Assembly: GCA_963728825.1 (NCBI GenBank)
Contig: CAVSLA010000001.1
Span: 496,001-560,000 of the forward strand
Reading direction: 5' to 3'
DNA from: CAVREM01 sp963728825
GTDB lineage: Bacteria > Acidobacteriota > Vicinamibacteria > Vicinamibacterales > CAVVIG01
DNA length: 64,000 nt
In this document: positions 46,582 to 54,683 of the stretch, one piece after another
How the letters are laid out: each line of letters opens with the position of its first letter
How positions within the stretch are numbered: position 1 is the first letter of the stretch
Position numbers and translations under genes: made by a program
The notes under the pieces: model-generated
What the model saw: only the letters and a program-made list of their open reading frames with translations
Told to the model about the DNA's origin: nothing
The model's database searches: none

Positions 46582-47475
46582 CTACGGAAGATCGCTGTAA
46601 ATGGCGGTCACGGCTGCCGCCAGCCGCTCCGACTCGTAACCCTTGTACTTCGCCGTCACGTTGATAGACTTGGCCGCTGCCTCGGCGGTCTGCCCCGATT
46701 TCTTGGCTGCCTGGGCCGCCGCCAGCAGGTCGGCGGTGTAGCGCTGAAACTCTTCAAGATCGGCGCGGGTTGTCGGCGGAATATGACCGGGGATGACCGT
46801 GTCGACGTCCTTCATCGCGGCCAGCAGCTTCGCCAGGGTCGCCGGCCACGCCACGCCGCTCCCGCCGTTGTTCCGATCGATGTACGGCGCATCCTTCCAG
46901 GGGAACATGTCGCCGGCCTGCAGCGTTCTGAGCGCGGGGAAATAGATGAAGGTGTCGCCGTTCGTGTGGCCGGCGCCGAAGTGGAACAGCTCAATCTGGT
47001 CCTTCCCGCTGAACAACGTCAGGCGATCTTTGTAGGTACGCTTCGGAATCGCCGCGGGTGCCGCCTGAAACTCCTTCATCTTCTCCATGCTCGCTTTGGC
47101 GTTCTCGTGCGCCACGATCTCGACTGTTGCTGGAAATCCCGGGTTGCTGCCGGTGTGATCGCCGTGCGCATGGGTGTTGATGATTGTCGTGACGGGCTTC
47201 GGCGTCACCGCACGGATCCGCTCGAGAATCGTCGGACCGTAGCCGCCCAGCTTGGTGTCGACGATCGCGACGCCTTTTTCCATGATGAAGACACCGGTGT
47301 TGCCGCCGGTGAACTTCGACCGATCGACCGGACTCGCCGATTCGATAATGTAGAAGTTCTCCTTGACCCGCGTCAGTTCCGGCAGTGGCGCCTGCGGTTG
47401 AGCTTGCTGGGCCGCCAGAGTGATCGACAGCGTGCCCACGCTGACGAGTGAACCGAGCACGATCAAGCGCCTCAT
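46582..47475 (-). CDS. exported metallo-beta-lactamase-fold hydrolase
   Basis: 297 residues from ATG 47475, with a signal peptide of about 22 residues. Zinc ligands are in INTHAHGDHTGSN (HxHxDH), GAGHTNGD, LQAGDMF and IPGHIP. This is the layout of the class-B-like MBL hydrolases often exported by Acidobacteriota. The C-terminal region AAQAAKKSGQTAEAAAKSI is helical. A true beta-lactamase or quorum-lactonase role cannot be assigned from sequence alone. Confidence 0.92.
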   Translation of the reverse strand: MRRLIVLGSLVSVGTLSITLAAQQAQPQAPLPELTRVKENFYIIESASPVDRSKFTGGNTGVFIMEKGVAIVDTKLGGYGPTILERIRAVTPKPVTTIINTHAHGDHTGSNPGFPATVEIVAHENAKASMEKMKEFQAAPAAIPKRTYKDRLTLFSGKDQIELFHFGAGHTNGDTFIYFPALRTLQAGDMFPWKDAPYIDRNNGGSGVAWPATLAKLLAAMKDVDTVIPGHIPPTTRADLEEFQRYTADLLAAAQAAKKSGQTAEAAAKSINVTAKYKGYESERLAAAVTAIYSDLP

Positions 47476-47519
47476 CGTCGTCTCCCCCTTCTCGGAGCTT
47501 ACATCAGCTTTTTCGGCTT

Positions 47520-49094
47520 CTAACCCGGCTGCAGCGTGTGAATGGCCCAGCGTCCCGCTCGCCGGCTGTGATACGCGATTCGACGACCGTCGGGCGACCA
47601 GTCGAATTCTTCGGCGGTCGGATCGTCCAGGACGCGATGGGTCTCGCCGGTCCTCAAGTCGAGCATCCAGGCGCCGTCACGGAAGACCTGAAAGATAACG
47701 CGTGTGCCGTCAGGCGCGACCGCCGGCGTCCTCACGATACGGCCGCGCACGGGTGTCGGGAAGACGCGAAACCGTCCGTCCTCGACCGACAGGAGGATGA
47801 GTCGATCCTCGTGAGAGAAGCAGATTGACCTGCTGTCGGGCAGCCACGAAGCGCCCCATGTCTGGCCGTACTTGAAGTCAGTCAGCCGCCACATCTCGCC
47901 GCTGCTGATGGCCAACATCCACAGGTTCCAGACTTTCCGGTTGGCGGGCTCCGCGCGGACGAACGCAAGGCGTCGTTGATCGGGAGACCACGTGGGCACA
48001 GAAGCATGGCCCGGACCGCTCACGCGCCGGGCATTGGTGCCGTCAGCCGCGGCGACGTAGACCGCGCGCTCGCCATCGCGATCCGAGTCGAACGCAATCT
48101 GCGACCCGTCAGGTGATGGCTGGGCGTGATAGTTCCTGGCACCGTCGTCGAGGATCGGAGTCACTTGGACGTCGTCTTCGCGGCCCGTCTGTCTCATCAA
48201 GGCGCTGCGTGGTGCGTTCGATCCGCCGGTGTGAAAGAAGACGGTGCGGCCGTCCGATGAAAACGACGGCGAGAACATGTCACCGTCCCGACTGAGGGCG
48301 ACACGCGTGACGGCAGGCTCGCGGGTGGCAGCCGGCAACGCTGTCGAGTTGTCGGCGTCGACAGCCAAGTCGGGTGACGAACGCGATGGTGTCGTCGACG
48401 ATTCCGAAACCGGTGCATCGATAGCTGGCGGTGTCCAGTTTGCGAACCAGCCGATGGCGAAGGATGCCGCAACCGCGAGGAGAGCAGCCGCGGCGGCGGT
48501 CGCCCGGTTGGTTCGGTGCGGTGGCCGTCCGGGAAGGGGCGGGACTTCGATTGGCGCAGTGATCGGTGGCGCGCTGATCGGTGGCGGCGCAAGGACCAAT
48601 TGCGGCGCGGCGATCGGCGGCGCCGCAACGACCGCTTGTGGCGCGGCGATCGGCGGCGGTGCAACAACCAGTCGTGGCGCTGTGCCGGTGGCTCGAGCGT
48701 AAAGTGCGCGCACCACCTGTCGTCGATCGCCGGTCTCGAACCGGATCAGCGATGCCGACAATTCCGCTATTGAGTCGAAGGGCGGTGCGTCGACCTCGAG
48801 AAGCGCGCGTGCGATTGCGTAGCGCAAGCCACCCGGCAGCAGGCCGCGGCCGCGTGGCAGCATCTCTTCGAGCAGGAGGCCGATCTCGGAAACGGCCGGG
48901 GTGACGGCCGACGTCCGCGACACGACTCGACCGTCGGCATAGATCGCCACACTCTCCAGCGTCGGCGGACCGAATGGCGGCACAAGCACCACTTGGGCGT
49001 CCGAGTAGATCAGCTGCTGGACGATGGCGACGGCTTCGTGTGATTTCAGGACGATGCCGCGACGGGCGAGCGTGTCGAGCGCAACAGGAGTCAT
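47520..49094 (-). CDS. membrane-anchored TolB/PD40 beta-propeller protein
   Basis: 524 residues from ATG 49094; an ATG at 49139 adds 15 residues without a ribosome site. Residues 1-135 form a helical cytoplasmic region (LARRGIVLKSHEAVAIVQQLI) related to regulators of Acidobacteriota kinases. A Pro-rich linker built of PPPIAAPQ-type units (encoded by a 36-bp DNA repeat near 48604-48675) leads to one transmembrane helix (AAAAALLAVAASFAIGWF) and a TolB-like propeller with SPDGR and WSPD repeats. No kinase domain is present, so it looks like the sensor half without the kinase. Confidence 0.85.
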   Translation of the reverse strand: MTPVALDTLARRGIVLKSHEAVAIVQQLIYSDAQVVLVPPFGPPTLESVAIYADGRVVSRTSAVTPAVSEIGLLLEEMLPRGRGLLPGGLRYAIARALLEVDAPPFDSIAELSASLIRFETGDRRQVVRALYARATGTAPRLVVAPPPIAAPQAVVAAPPIAAPQLVLAPPPISAPPITAPIEVPPLPGRPPHRTNRATAAAAALLAVAASFAIGWFANWTPPAIDAPVSESSTTPSRSSPDLAVDADNSTALPAATREPAVTRVALSRDGDMFSPSFSSDGRTVFFHTGGSNAPRSALMRQTGREDDVQVTPILDDGARNYHAQPSPDGSQIAFDSDRDGERAVYVAAADGTNARRVSGPGHASVPTWSPDQRRLAFVRAEPANRKVWNLWMLAISSGEMWRLTDFKYGQTWGASWLPDSRSICFSHEDRLILLSVEDGRFRVFPTPVRGRIVRTPAVAPDGTRVIFQVFRDGAWMLDLRTGETHRVLDDPTAEEFDWSPDGRRIAYHSRRAGRWAIHTLQPG

Positions 49095-49208
49095 CGTGAA
49101 ACGTTGGTGTCCGCGCTCTGTGTGCGAGATGCGCGCCATTTCTGAACTGATGGCGGAGGCGGATTTTCAGGGGTTCTGAGAGGAACGCCAAACAGCCGTG
49201 TTGTCCTC

Positions 49209-49318
49209 ATTCTGACACTGCTCCGACACCGCTCCGACCTCGCTTCGACACAGCTGCGACATGGCTGCGACCTGGGTCAGACATTGCTCCGACACACCTC
49301 CGACAAAGTTCTGACAGC
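49209..49318 (+). repeat. 11-bp phased repeat array, upstream of PilZ-like gene (10 units)
   Basis: The GAC of consensus GCTCCGACANN recurs at 49214, 49225, 49236, 49247, 49258, 49269, 49280, 49291, 49302 and 49313, exactly 11 bases apart each time. The unit is degenerate (positions 1-3 GCT, 4 C/G/T, 6-8 GAC, 9-11 variable). The rest of the 49140-49517 intergenic region shows no other gene. A second array lies beyond the PilZ-like gene in the same orientation. Confidence 0.9.
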
Positions 49319-49517
49319 CCTCAGTCTGGCATTCTCGGCCACGTGCGAAATAGCAATAAGGGCTGGAGCGCGTGACAATTTCTGTCGCGGTGGTGCGGTG
49401 TGAGGTGAACTTTATCGAACGTCGTGCCCGCGAAACATCTGCAGTCCTGCGGTTTCTGAGTTTACGGCTGGGGTGGTCTCTCCCTTGCGTAGAGTCAACA
49501 CCGACATCTAGTCGGCT

Positions 49518-50408
49518 GTGTGCAGATCTGCGAACGGGGTGAACTTGCGTAGTCATCATCTCTATGTCGTGGGCGCGAACGCCCTCGATTTGTCGGTCGA
49601 GGATCGCAACGCCGATCGGCGCGTGCACGATCGTCTGTCGCTGCGCGATCTGCCCTGGCTCAAGGAAGTCCGCCTGAAGTATGGCCCTCGCGTAACTGTC
49701 CTCGATATCTCGCCAGGCGGATTGCTGATCGAAACGGAAGGCTATCGTCTCGATCCCGGCCGGACGGTCGCGCTCGAGATCGCCGGCGCATCGGAGACGA
49801 TCGTGATGCCCGCCGGCATCGTGCGATGTCAGGTGGCGGGGATATCTCCGCAGACCGTCTACCGCGGCGGACTCGCCTTCAAGCGGACCCTTGAGCTGCG
49901 ATCAGACGTCACTTCGGCACGTCCGGCGCAACGGCCGACGTTGATCATCCCCGACCCGCTGGCAATCACCGCCGCAGCACCACAGCCGTCCGGCGACGAA
50001 GCTCTCGCTCCGGGCTGGCATCGCCTCGTGGTCCGCTACATCGACGGCAGGTTGTTGAAGGGGTACGGGCGGGAATTCGCCGCGTCATCCGGCTCACTTC
50101 ACGTCTGGCCGGAACCCGATGCGGCGGCGAGTGAGCGGGTGACAGTGCCGCTGTGGCACGTGAAGGCTGTGTTCTTCGTGCGCAATTTCATCGGAAACTC
50201 GGAGAGGCTCGAGAACGCTGCGGCAGATGGAGAGGGACGCGGCCGCCGTGTCGCGATTACCTTCCTCGACAACGAAACACTGGTCGGCACCACTCTCAAC
50301 TACAACCCGGAAGCCGTCGGCTTTTTTCTCCAACCTGCCGACGCAGGCAGCAATAACGTCCGCGTCTTTGTCGCATGCCGCGCCATCTGTCACGTGCGGT
50401 TCCTCTAG
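49518..50408 (+). CDS. PilZ-like domain protein with second uncharacterised beta domain
   Basis: 296 residues from GTG 49518; GTG 49539 and TTG 49545 are alternatives. Residues about 35-130 resemble a PilZ domain (RDLPWLKEVRLKYGPRVTVLDISPGGLLIETEG), with D-x-S-x-x-G but only a weak RxxxR, so c-di-GMP binding is uncertain. Residues about 170-290 form a second beta domain (LVVRYIDGRLLKGYGREF...VPLWHVKAVFFVRNFIGN) that recurs in acidobacterial regulators. No membrane span. It sits alone between two 11-bp repeat arrays. Confidence 0.8.
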   Translation: MCRSANGVNLRSHHLYVVGANALDLSVEDRNADRRVHDRLSLRDLPWLKEVRLKYGPRVTVLDISPGGLLIETEGYRLDPGRTVALEIAGASETIVMPAGIVRCQVAGISPQTVYRGGLAFKRTLELRSDVTSARPAQRPTLIIPDPLAITAAAPQPSGDEALAPGWHRLVVRYIDGRLLKGYGREFAASSGSLHVWPEPDAAASERVTVPLWHVKAVFFVRNFIGNSERLENAAADGEGRGRRVAITFLDNETLVGTTLNYNPEAVGFFLQPADAGSNNVRVFVACRAICHVRFL

Positions 50409-50431
50409 GCGCCCGAGCCGCGGCCACCCCG

Positions 50432-50608
50432 CTCCGACTTACGCTGCGACCCTGCTCTGACACCGCTCTGGCACTGCTTCGACACGGCTCCGTCATAGCT
50501 GCGACGTGCCTCCGACATGGCTGCGACCTGGTTCCGACACCGCTCCGACATGGTTGCGACCTCCCCCCGACACTGCTGCGACGTGGCTGCGACCTCAGTC
50601 ACACCTAC
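50432..50608 (+). repeat. 11-bp phased repeat array, downstream of PilZ-like gene (about 16 units)
   Basis: The same GCTNCGACNNN unit as in the upstream array and in the same orientation. After one 12-bp step the repeats keep an 11-bp spacing from 50449 to 50592 (GAC, or GGC/GTC variants, at 50449, 50460, 50471, 50482, 50493, 50504 and so on), then decay near 50603. It lies between the convergent PilZ-like gene and the ABC exporter. Confidence 0.9.
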
Positions 50609-50617
50609 GACAGCGGT

Positions 50618-52429
50618 TTAGCGATACGCTGCGGCCTGGATGCCGTAGAGCTGGGCGTATTGGCCACGTTTGGCCATCAGCGCCTCGTGCGACCCTACTT
50701 CCACCACATGGGCTCCGTCGAGGACGACGATGAGGTCGGCCATCCGCACCGTCGAAAAACGATGTGAAACGAGGATCGTGATGCGGCCGGCTTCGCTCCC
50801 ACCCCGGACAGCGCCCGCGTAGCGCTCGAACAGCGCATGCTCGGTTTCCGCGTCCAGGGCGGCCGTCGGTTCATCGAGGACGAGCACCAGCGGTCGATCA
50901 CGCATGAAGCCACGCGCCAGCGCCAGCTTCTGCCACTGGCCGAAACTGACCTCGACGCCGCCGGGCCACGTCGGCCCCAGTTGCGTGTCGAGACCCGCGC
51001 GCAGCCGCACCACGACGTCGTCCGCACCGGCCCGGCCAATCGCCGTGACGACCGCCGGCTCGTCGTCCAGCCGGGGCAGATCGCCGACTCCGACGGTCTG
51101 ACGCGCGCGAAATTCGAATCGGAAGAAATCCTGAAACGCACCCGCGAGACGGGCGCGCCAGTCCAGCGCCGCAATCCGTGCGAGGTCGGTGTCGTCGACG
51201 AGGATGCGGCCGCTGGTCGGCTCGTACATCTTTGCCAGCAGCTTGACCATCGTCGTCTTGCCCGCGCCGTTCTCGCCGACGATCGCCACCACCGCGCCGG
51301 CGGGCAGTTCGACGCTGATGTCGTCGAGCACCAGACGGTCGGTTCCCGGATACGCGAATGAGACGTGGTCGAAGCGGATCGCCCTGGCGATGCGCTCTGG
51401 CGCAGGTTGATCCGCTCTCGCGACCATCGCGTTCGCGTAGTCCTCCAGCCAGGCAAGTCGTCTCGATGAATCCATCCAGACGCCGCGCAGGAAGCCAATC
51501 TCTCCAACTGCCCCGCCGACGTAGAACGACAGCCGCGACCCGGCAGCGAGCGTCAACAGGACATCGCCGGCGGACGCCGCCAGGCCGGACGAGACGAACA
51601 CGATGGCGCCGACGTAGCCGGCCCCGAACACCGCCCATGACAGCGTGTGCCATCCGGCAGATCGCCAGCGCGCGGCGGCAACAGGCCGGTTGCCCGCTTC
51701 CCAGGCCGTGCGACGATCCCGCACGAGGCGTTCGCCGATGCCGGTGACCCGGACTTCCTTGCCTGGCGCAGCCGTCGTCGCCACGTCGAACAGGTGTCGG
51801 GCCAGACGGCTGTGCGAGGCGCCCCGCTCGAACGCGTTGCGTTCGACAGCCGGCCGCCAGCTCGATGTGAACACTGGCGGGAGCGCGAAGAGCGCGAGCA
51901 GCGCCAGAACCGGGTGAATTGACATGAGCAGGACGATGGTGACGCCGAGCCGCAGGATCCATCCACACGTCGTGAACAGCGACATGTACATGTGATCGAG
52001 CATGAACACCTGATTGCGCAGCACGGCAAGTCGATCGAGGTAATCGCGCCGTTCGTGGTGGGCAATCGTCGCGATCGAGGCCAACAGCGTCGCGACGTGT
52101 GACTCGAGCGCGATGGTCACCTTGTCGCGGAACCGTCGCTGCACGCGGACGCTGACCGTCTGCAGAAACCAGGTCGCGGTTGCCGACACCGCGATCGCCA
52201 GTAGCGCAAACCGGACCCGGCCCCAATCGCCCTGCAGCGCCCCCTCGCCGAGCAGCTTGAACCAGAACGCCAGCAGCGCGTCCGGCAGGGCGGCGACGAG
52301 CGACAACGTGAAGGCGGCAACAATCAGCGCGGGCTCGTGCCGGTAGCCGAGCTTGCACAGCCGCCACATCGATGGGAGCGCTGCCGGCAGATCGTCGCGG
52401 ACGGGGGGCTTGTCAGGCGAGGACGTCAT
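50618..52429 (-). CDS. ABC exporter half-transporter, NisT-like, second of tandem pair
   Basis: 603 residues from ATG 52429, overlapping the previous exporter gene by 17 bases. The membrane domain covers about 20-330; the nucleotide-binding domain has Walker A GENGAGKTT, signature VSFGQ (first glycine of the SGGQ core replaced), then WQKLALAR, and Walker B LVLVLDEPTA. The GQWQ form of the signature loop is typical of NisT-type peptide exporters. With its partner it probably forms a heterodimer with one weakened ATP site. Confidence 0.9.
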   Translation of the reverse strand: MTSSPDKPPVRDDLPAALPSMWRLCKLGYRHEPALIVAAFTLSLVAALPDALLAFWFKLLGEGALQGDWGRVRFALLAIAVSATATWFLQTVSVRVQRRFRDKVTIALESHVATLLASIATIAHHERRDYLDRLAVLRNQVFMLDHMYMSLFTTCGWILRLGVTIVLLMSIHPVLALLALFALPPVFTSSWRPAVERNAFERGASHSRLARHLFDVATTAAPGKEVRVTGIGERLVRDRRTAWEAGNRPVAAARWRSAGWHTLSWAVFGAGYVGAIVFVSSGLAASAGDVLLTLAAGSRLSFYVGGAVGEIGFLRGVWMDSSRRLAWLEDYANAMVARADQPAPERIARAIRFDHVSFAYPGTDRLVLDDISVELPAGAVVAIVGENGAGKTTMVKLLAKMYEPTSGRILVDDTDLARIAALDWRARLAGAFQDFFRFEFRARQTVGVGDLPRLDDEPAVVTAIGRAGADDVVVRLRAGLDTQLGPTWPGGVEVSFGQWQKLALARGFMRDRPLVLVLDEPTAALDAETEHALFERYAGAVRGGSEAGRITILVSHRFSTVRMADLIVVLDGAHVVEVGSHEALMAKRGQYAQLYGIQAAAYR

Positions 52430-54218
52430 AGGTCTTTCCTTCCTCGTCCTCGGCGCCGAACCGCTGTGCCTGCAGGTCGAACATCGTCCGGTAGCGCCCG
52501 TTGAGCGCGATCAGTTCGTCATGAGAGCCGAGCTCGACGACCTTGCCCTTCTCCAGCACACAGATCCGATCAGCGTGGCGCACCGTCGAAAAGCGATGGG
52601 AAATCAGGATTGTCGTGCAGTGACGCGTCGCGTCGAGGAGACGTTCGAAGATCTCGGCTTCGCCGCGGACGTCGAGCTGCGCCGTCGGTTCGTCGAGCAG
52701 CACTACGCTGGCGCCCATCTTCACCGCGCAGAGGGCGCGCGCCAGCGCGATGCGCTGCCACTGACCGCCGGACAGATCGACGCCGCCTTCGTAGCCGCGC
52801 GCGAGCACCGTGTCCAGCTGCCCGAGATTCGATGCGCCCGCCGCCTGCAGCGCCTGAAGGATCACCTCGTCGGGTGCACCACCCGGTGCGACGTTTTCGC
52901 GTAGCGGCAGCTCGAGCCGGACGAAGTCCTGAAAAACTGCGGCCAGCCGTGAGCGCCAGGACGCAAGATCCAGATCCCGGACATCCACGCCATCGATCTC
53001 CACCGCCCCGCGCCGCGGGTCATAAAGCCGGCACAGCAGCTTGGCCAGGGTCGTCTTGCCGGCGCCGTTCTGGCCGACGATCGCGAGCGAAGATCCCGCC
53101 GGAATGCTGAGGTCGAAACCATCGAGCACCGTAAGCCCACCCGGGTAGGCGAACGTCACGTCGCGGAAGCGCACCTCACTTGACGGCACGCCGGTCGCTT
53201 TGCGACGGCCCGAATCGAGTTGTCCCGCCGAAGCCATCGCCGGCTCCAGCCGGTTCACTGCCGCGACGGGTGCCGCGGCACCATCCAGGGCCCAGTTGAG
53301 TCCGCCAAAGGCAATCATCGACGTCCCGACCGCGCACTGCGCGTAGACGACGACTTCGCCCAGACCGATCACGCCGGCGGCAGCCGCGCTGGCGATCGAC
53401 CACAGGACGAGGAGGTTGGCCGCAGTGACTATCAGAAGGCACCAGGCCAGCGGCCGCTCGCGCAGGCGGGTTGCCTGGTACTGCAGCTTGTGCAGCTGCG
53501 TGCGCCGTGCGATGAACCGCTCGATCGTCCATCCCACCAGGCCGAACAGCCGCAGCTCTTTGCTCGCCGGCGGATCGACCGCCAGCCGATACGAATAGTC
53601 CGCGTCACGCTGGGCCGCCCGCACTTCGTCGGTATTGCGATCGAACCAGACCGCACTTTCGCGAAGCAGCCAATGCGTCGACAGCCACGCACCCGCGAGC
53701 ACGAACGGCGCCCACCACGCAAAGCCGAAGAGGACAGCCGCCGCGGCCAGACCGCCGATGCTGCCGACCAGGCCGCCGGCAATGAAGTCCATCGAGTACG
53801 ACAACGGCGGGCCGGTCATGCCGAGATCGAAGTCCCGAGCCACCGTGAGGTCAGCGGTCAAAGCCGGATCTTCGAGATGGGCCATCCCCGGGGGTCGAAC
53901 ACAGGCCGCGGTCAGCCGATCGTAGAGAAACGCTGCCGCGCGTTCGCCGAGGTTGTGGCTGACGGCCGTTTGAACGGGCGTCATCACCTGCATGACGATG
54001 AACAGGAAGCCGGTCGCCAGCAGCGGCCCGGTTAGCGGCTCGCCGCGCTGCACGGCGGCGACCAGGACGCCGGTCGAAACCGCGAACAACGCCGGGACGA
54101 TTCCGTGGAGGACGACGACGGTCCACCAGCCCAACGTGAGAGCGCGGTCTGCCTGGGGCAGCGCCGCAAAGAACATCCACTCTTTACGTTGGCGTAGCCG
54201 TTGTAGCGCGGGGATCAT
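52413..54218 (-). CDS. ABC exporter half-transporter, NisT-like, first of tandem pair
   Basis: 601 residues from ATG 54218. The membrane domain covers about 25-330; Walker A is GQNGAGKTT, signature LSGGQWQRIALARAL, Walker B VVLLDEPTAQLD and the H-loop ISHRFSTV. Canonical catalytic residues contrast with the partner. It starts 26 bases after the stop of a 45-residue peptide gene, an arrangement that suggests export of that peptide or its product. There is no C39 peptidase domain. Confidence 0.92.
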   Translation of the reverse strand: MIPALQRLRQRKEWMFFAALPQADRALTLGWWTVVVLHGIVPALFAVSTGVLVAAVQRGEPLTGPLLATGFLFIVMQVMTPVQTAVSHNLGERAAAFLYDRLTAACVRPPGMAHLEDPALTADLTVARDFDLGMTGPPLSYSMDFIAGGLVGSIGGLAAAAVLFGFAWWAPFVLAGAWLSTHWLLRESAVWFDRNTDEVRAAQRDADYSYRLAVDPPASKELRLFGLVGWTIERFIARRTQLHKLQYQATRLRERPLAWCLLIVTAANLLVLWSIASAAAAGVIGLGEVVVYAQCAVGTSMIAFGGLNWALDGAAAPVAAVNRLEPAMASAGQLDSGRRKATGVPSSEVRFRDVTFAYPGGLTVLDGFDLSIPAGSSLAIVGQNGAGKTTLAKLLCRLYDPRRGAVEIDGVDVRDLDLASWRSRLAAVFQDFVRLELPLRENVAPGGAPDEVILQALQAAGASNLGQLDTVLARGYEGGVDLSGGQWQRIALARALCAVKMGASVVLLDEPTAQLDVRGEAEIFERLLDATRHCTTILISHRFSTVRHADRICVLEKGKVVELGSHDELIALNGRYRTMFDLQAQRFGAEDEEGKTYDVLA

Positions 54219-54244
54219 CGAACGGCCGATGATATACCGCCAGG

Positions 54245-54382
54245 TCAGTGGCCGTTCTGCGAGGCGTACTTCAGCACGACCGCCCCGAGATCCATCGTCC
54301 TGGCGTTCAGCAGTTTCATGTCAATCGCCGGGCCCTTGTCGCGAAAGAGGTGACGGCCACTCTCGAGCACCAGGTTTCTCAC
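54245..54382 (-). CDS. 45-residue peptide, candidate exported or precursor peptide
   Basis: GTG 54382 to TGA 54245, preceded by a very strong ribosome site (AAGGAGGAG four bases before the start). The product begins MRNLVLESGRHLFRDKG, continues with DMKLLNARTMDLGAVVL and ends KYASQNGH. It contains no Cys, so lanthionine rings are impossible, but it has the length and charged-leader/hydrophobic-middle layout of a RiPP precursor. It lies between a methyltransferase gene and the tandem NisT-like exporters on the same strand. No modification enzyme such as LanM, lasso B/C or YcaO is nearby, so the role is open. Confidence 0.65.
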   Translation of the reverse strand: MRNLVLESGRHLFRDKGPAIDMKLLNARTMDLGAVVLKYASQNGH

Positions 54383-54583
54383 GGGGCTCCTCCTTTTCTG
54401 ACGATCACCTGCAAATCTTCATCCGCCATTGCTATCGGTACCGGAGTCGTCGAGGTGGCACACGCAGAGCGACTACGCGACGCGATTTATCGAAGAAGGT
54501 TGTACGAAAAGGTGTGGGGCCGTGCGGAGGAATCGACCGGCAATCGCGAGCAAACGTGGATCGCGCCGGTAGCGCGAGTCAAT

Positions 54584-54641
54584 GGTGGACAGCACGCCAG
54601 CTGGCGATCCCCGGTGGACAGCACGCCAGCTGGCGATCCCC
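54584..54641. repeat. 29-bp tandem repeat carrying a 12-bp palindrome, two perfect copies plus one partial
   Basis: The unit starting GGTGGACAGCACGCCAGC is repeated exactly at 54584-54612 and 54613-54641; a diverged third copy (GGATGACAGAGGACCGCCAGCT) follows to about 54663. Each unit contains the self-complementary CGCCAGCTGGCG. It is the main feature of the 301-base gap 54383-54683 between the methyltransferase and the small peptide; nothing else clear was seen there. Confidence 0.85.
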
Positions 54642-54683
54642 GGATGACAGAGGACCGCCAGCTCCAGCCCGGGACTTCGGTGG

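Noticed and set aside
49209..50608. CRISPR interpretation of the 11-bp arrays
   Set aside because: No spacers, no conserved 25-40 bp repeat and no cas genes.
54400..54570. Degraded plus-strand gene with an LYEKVW motif
   Set aside because: The resemblance to a common short motif covers only a few residues and no frame continues the family.
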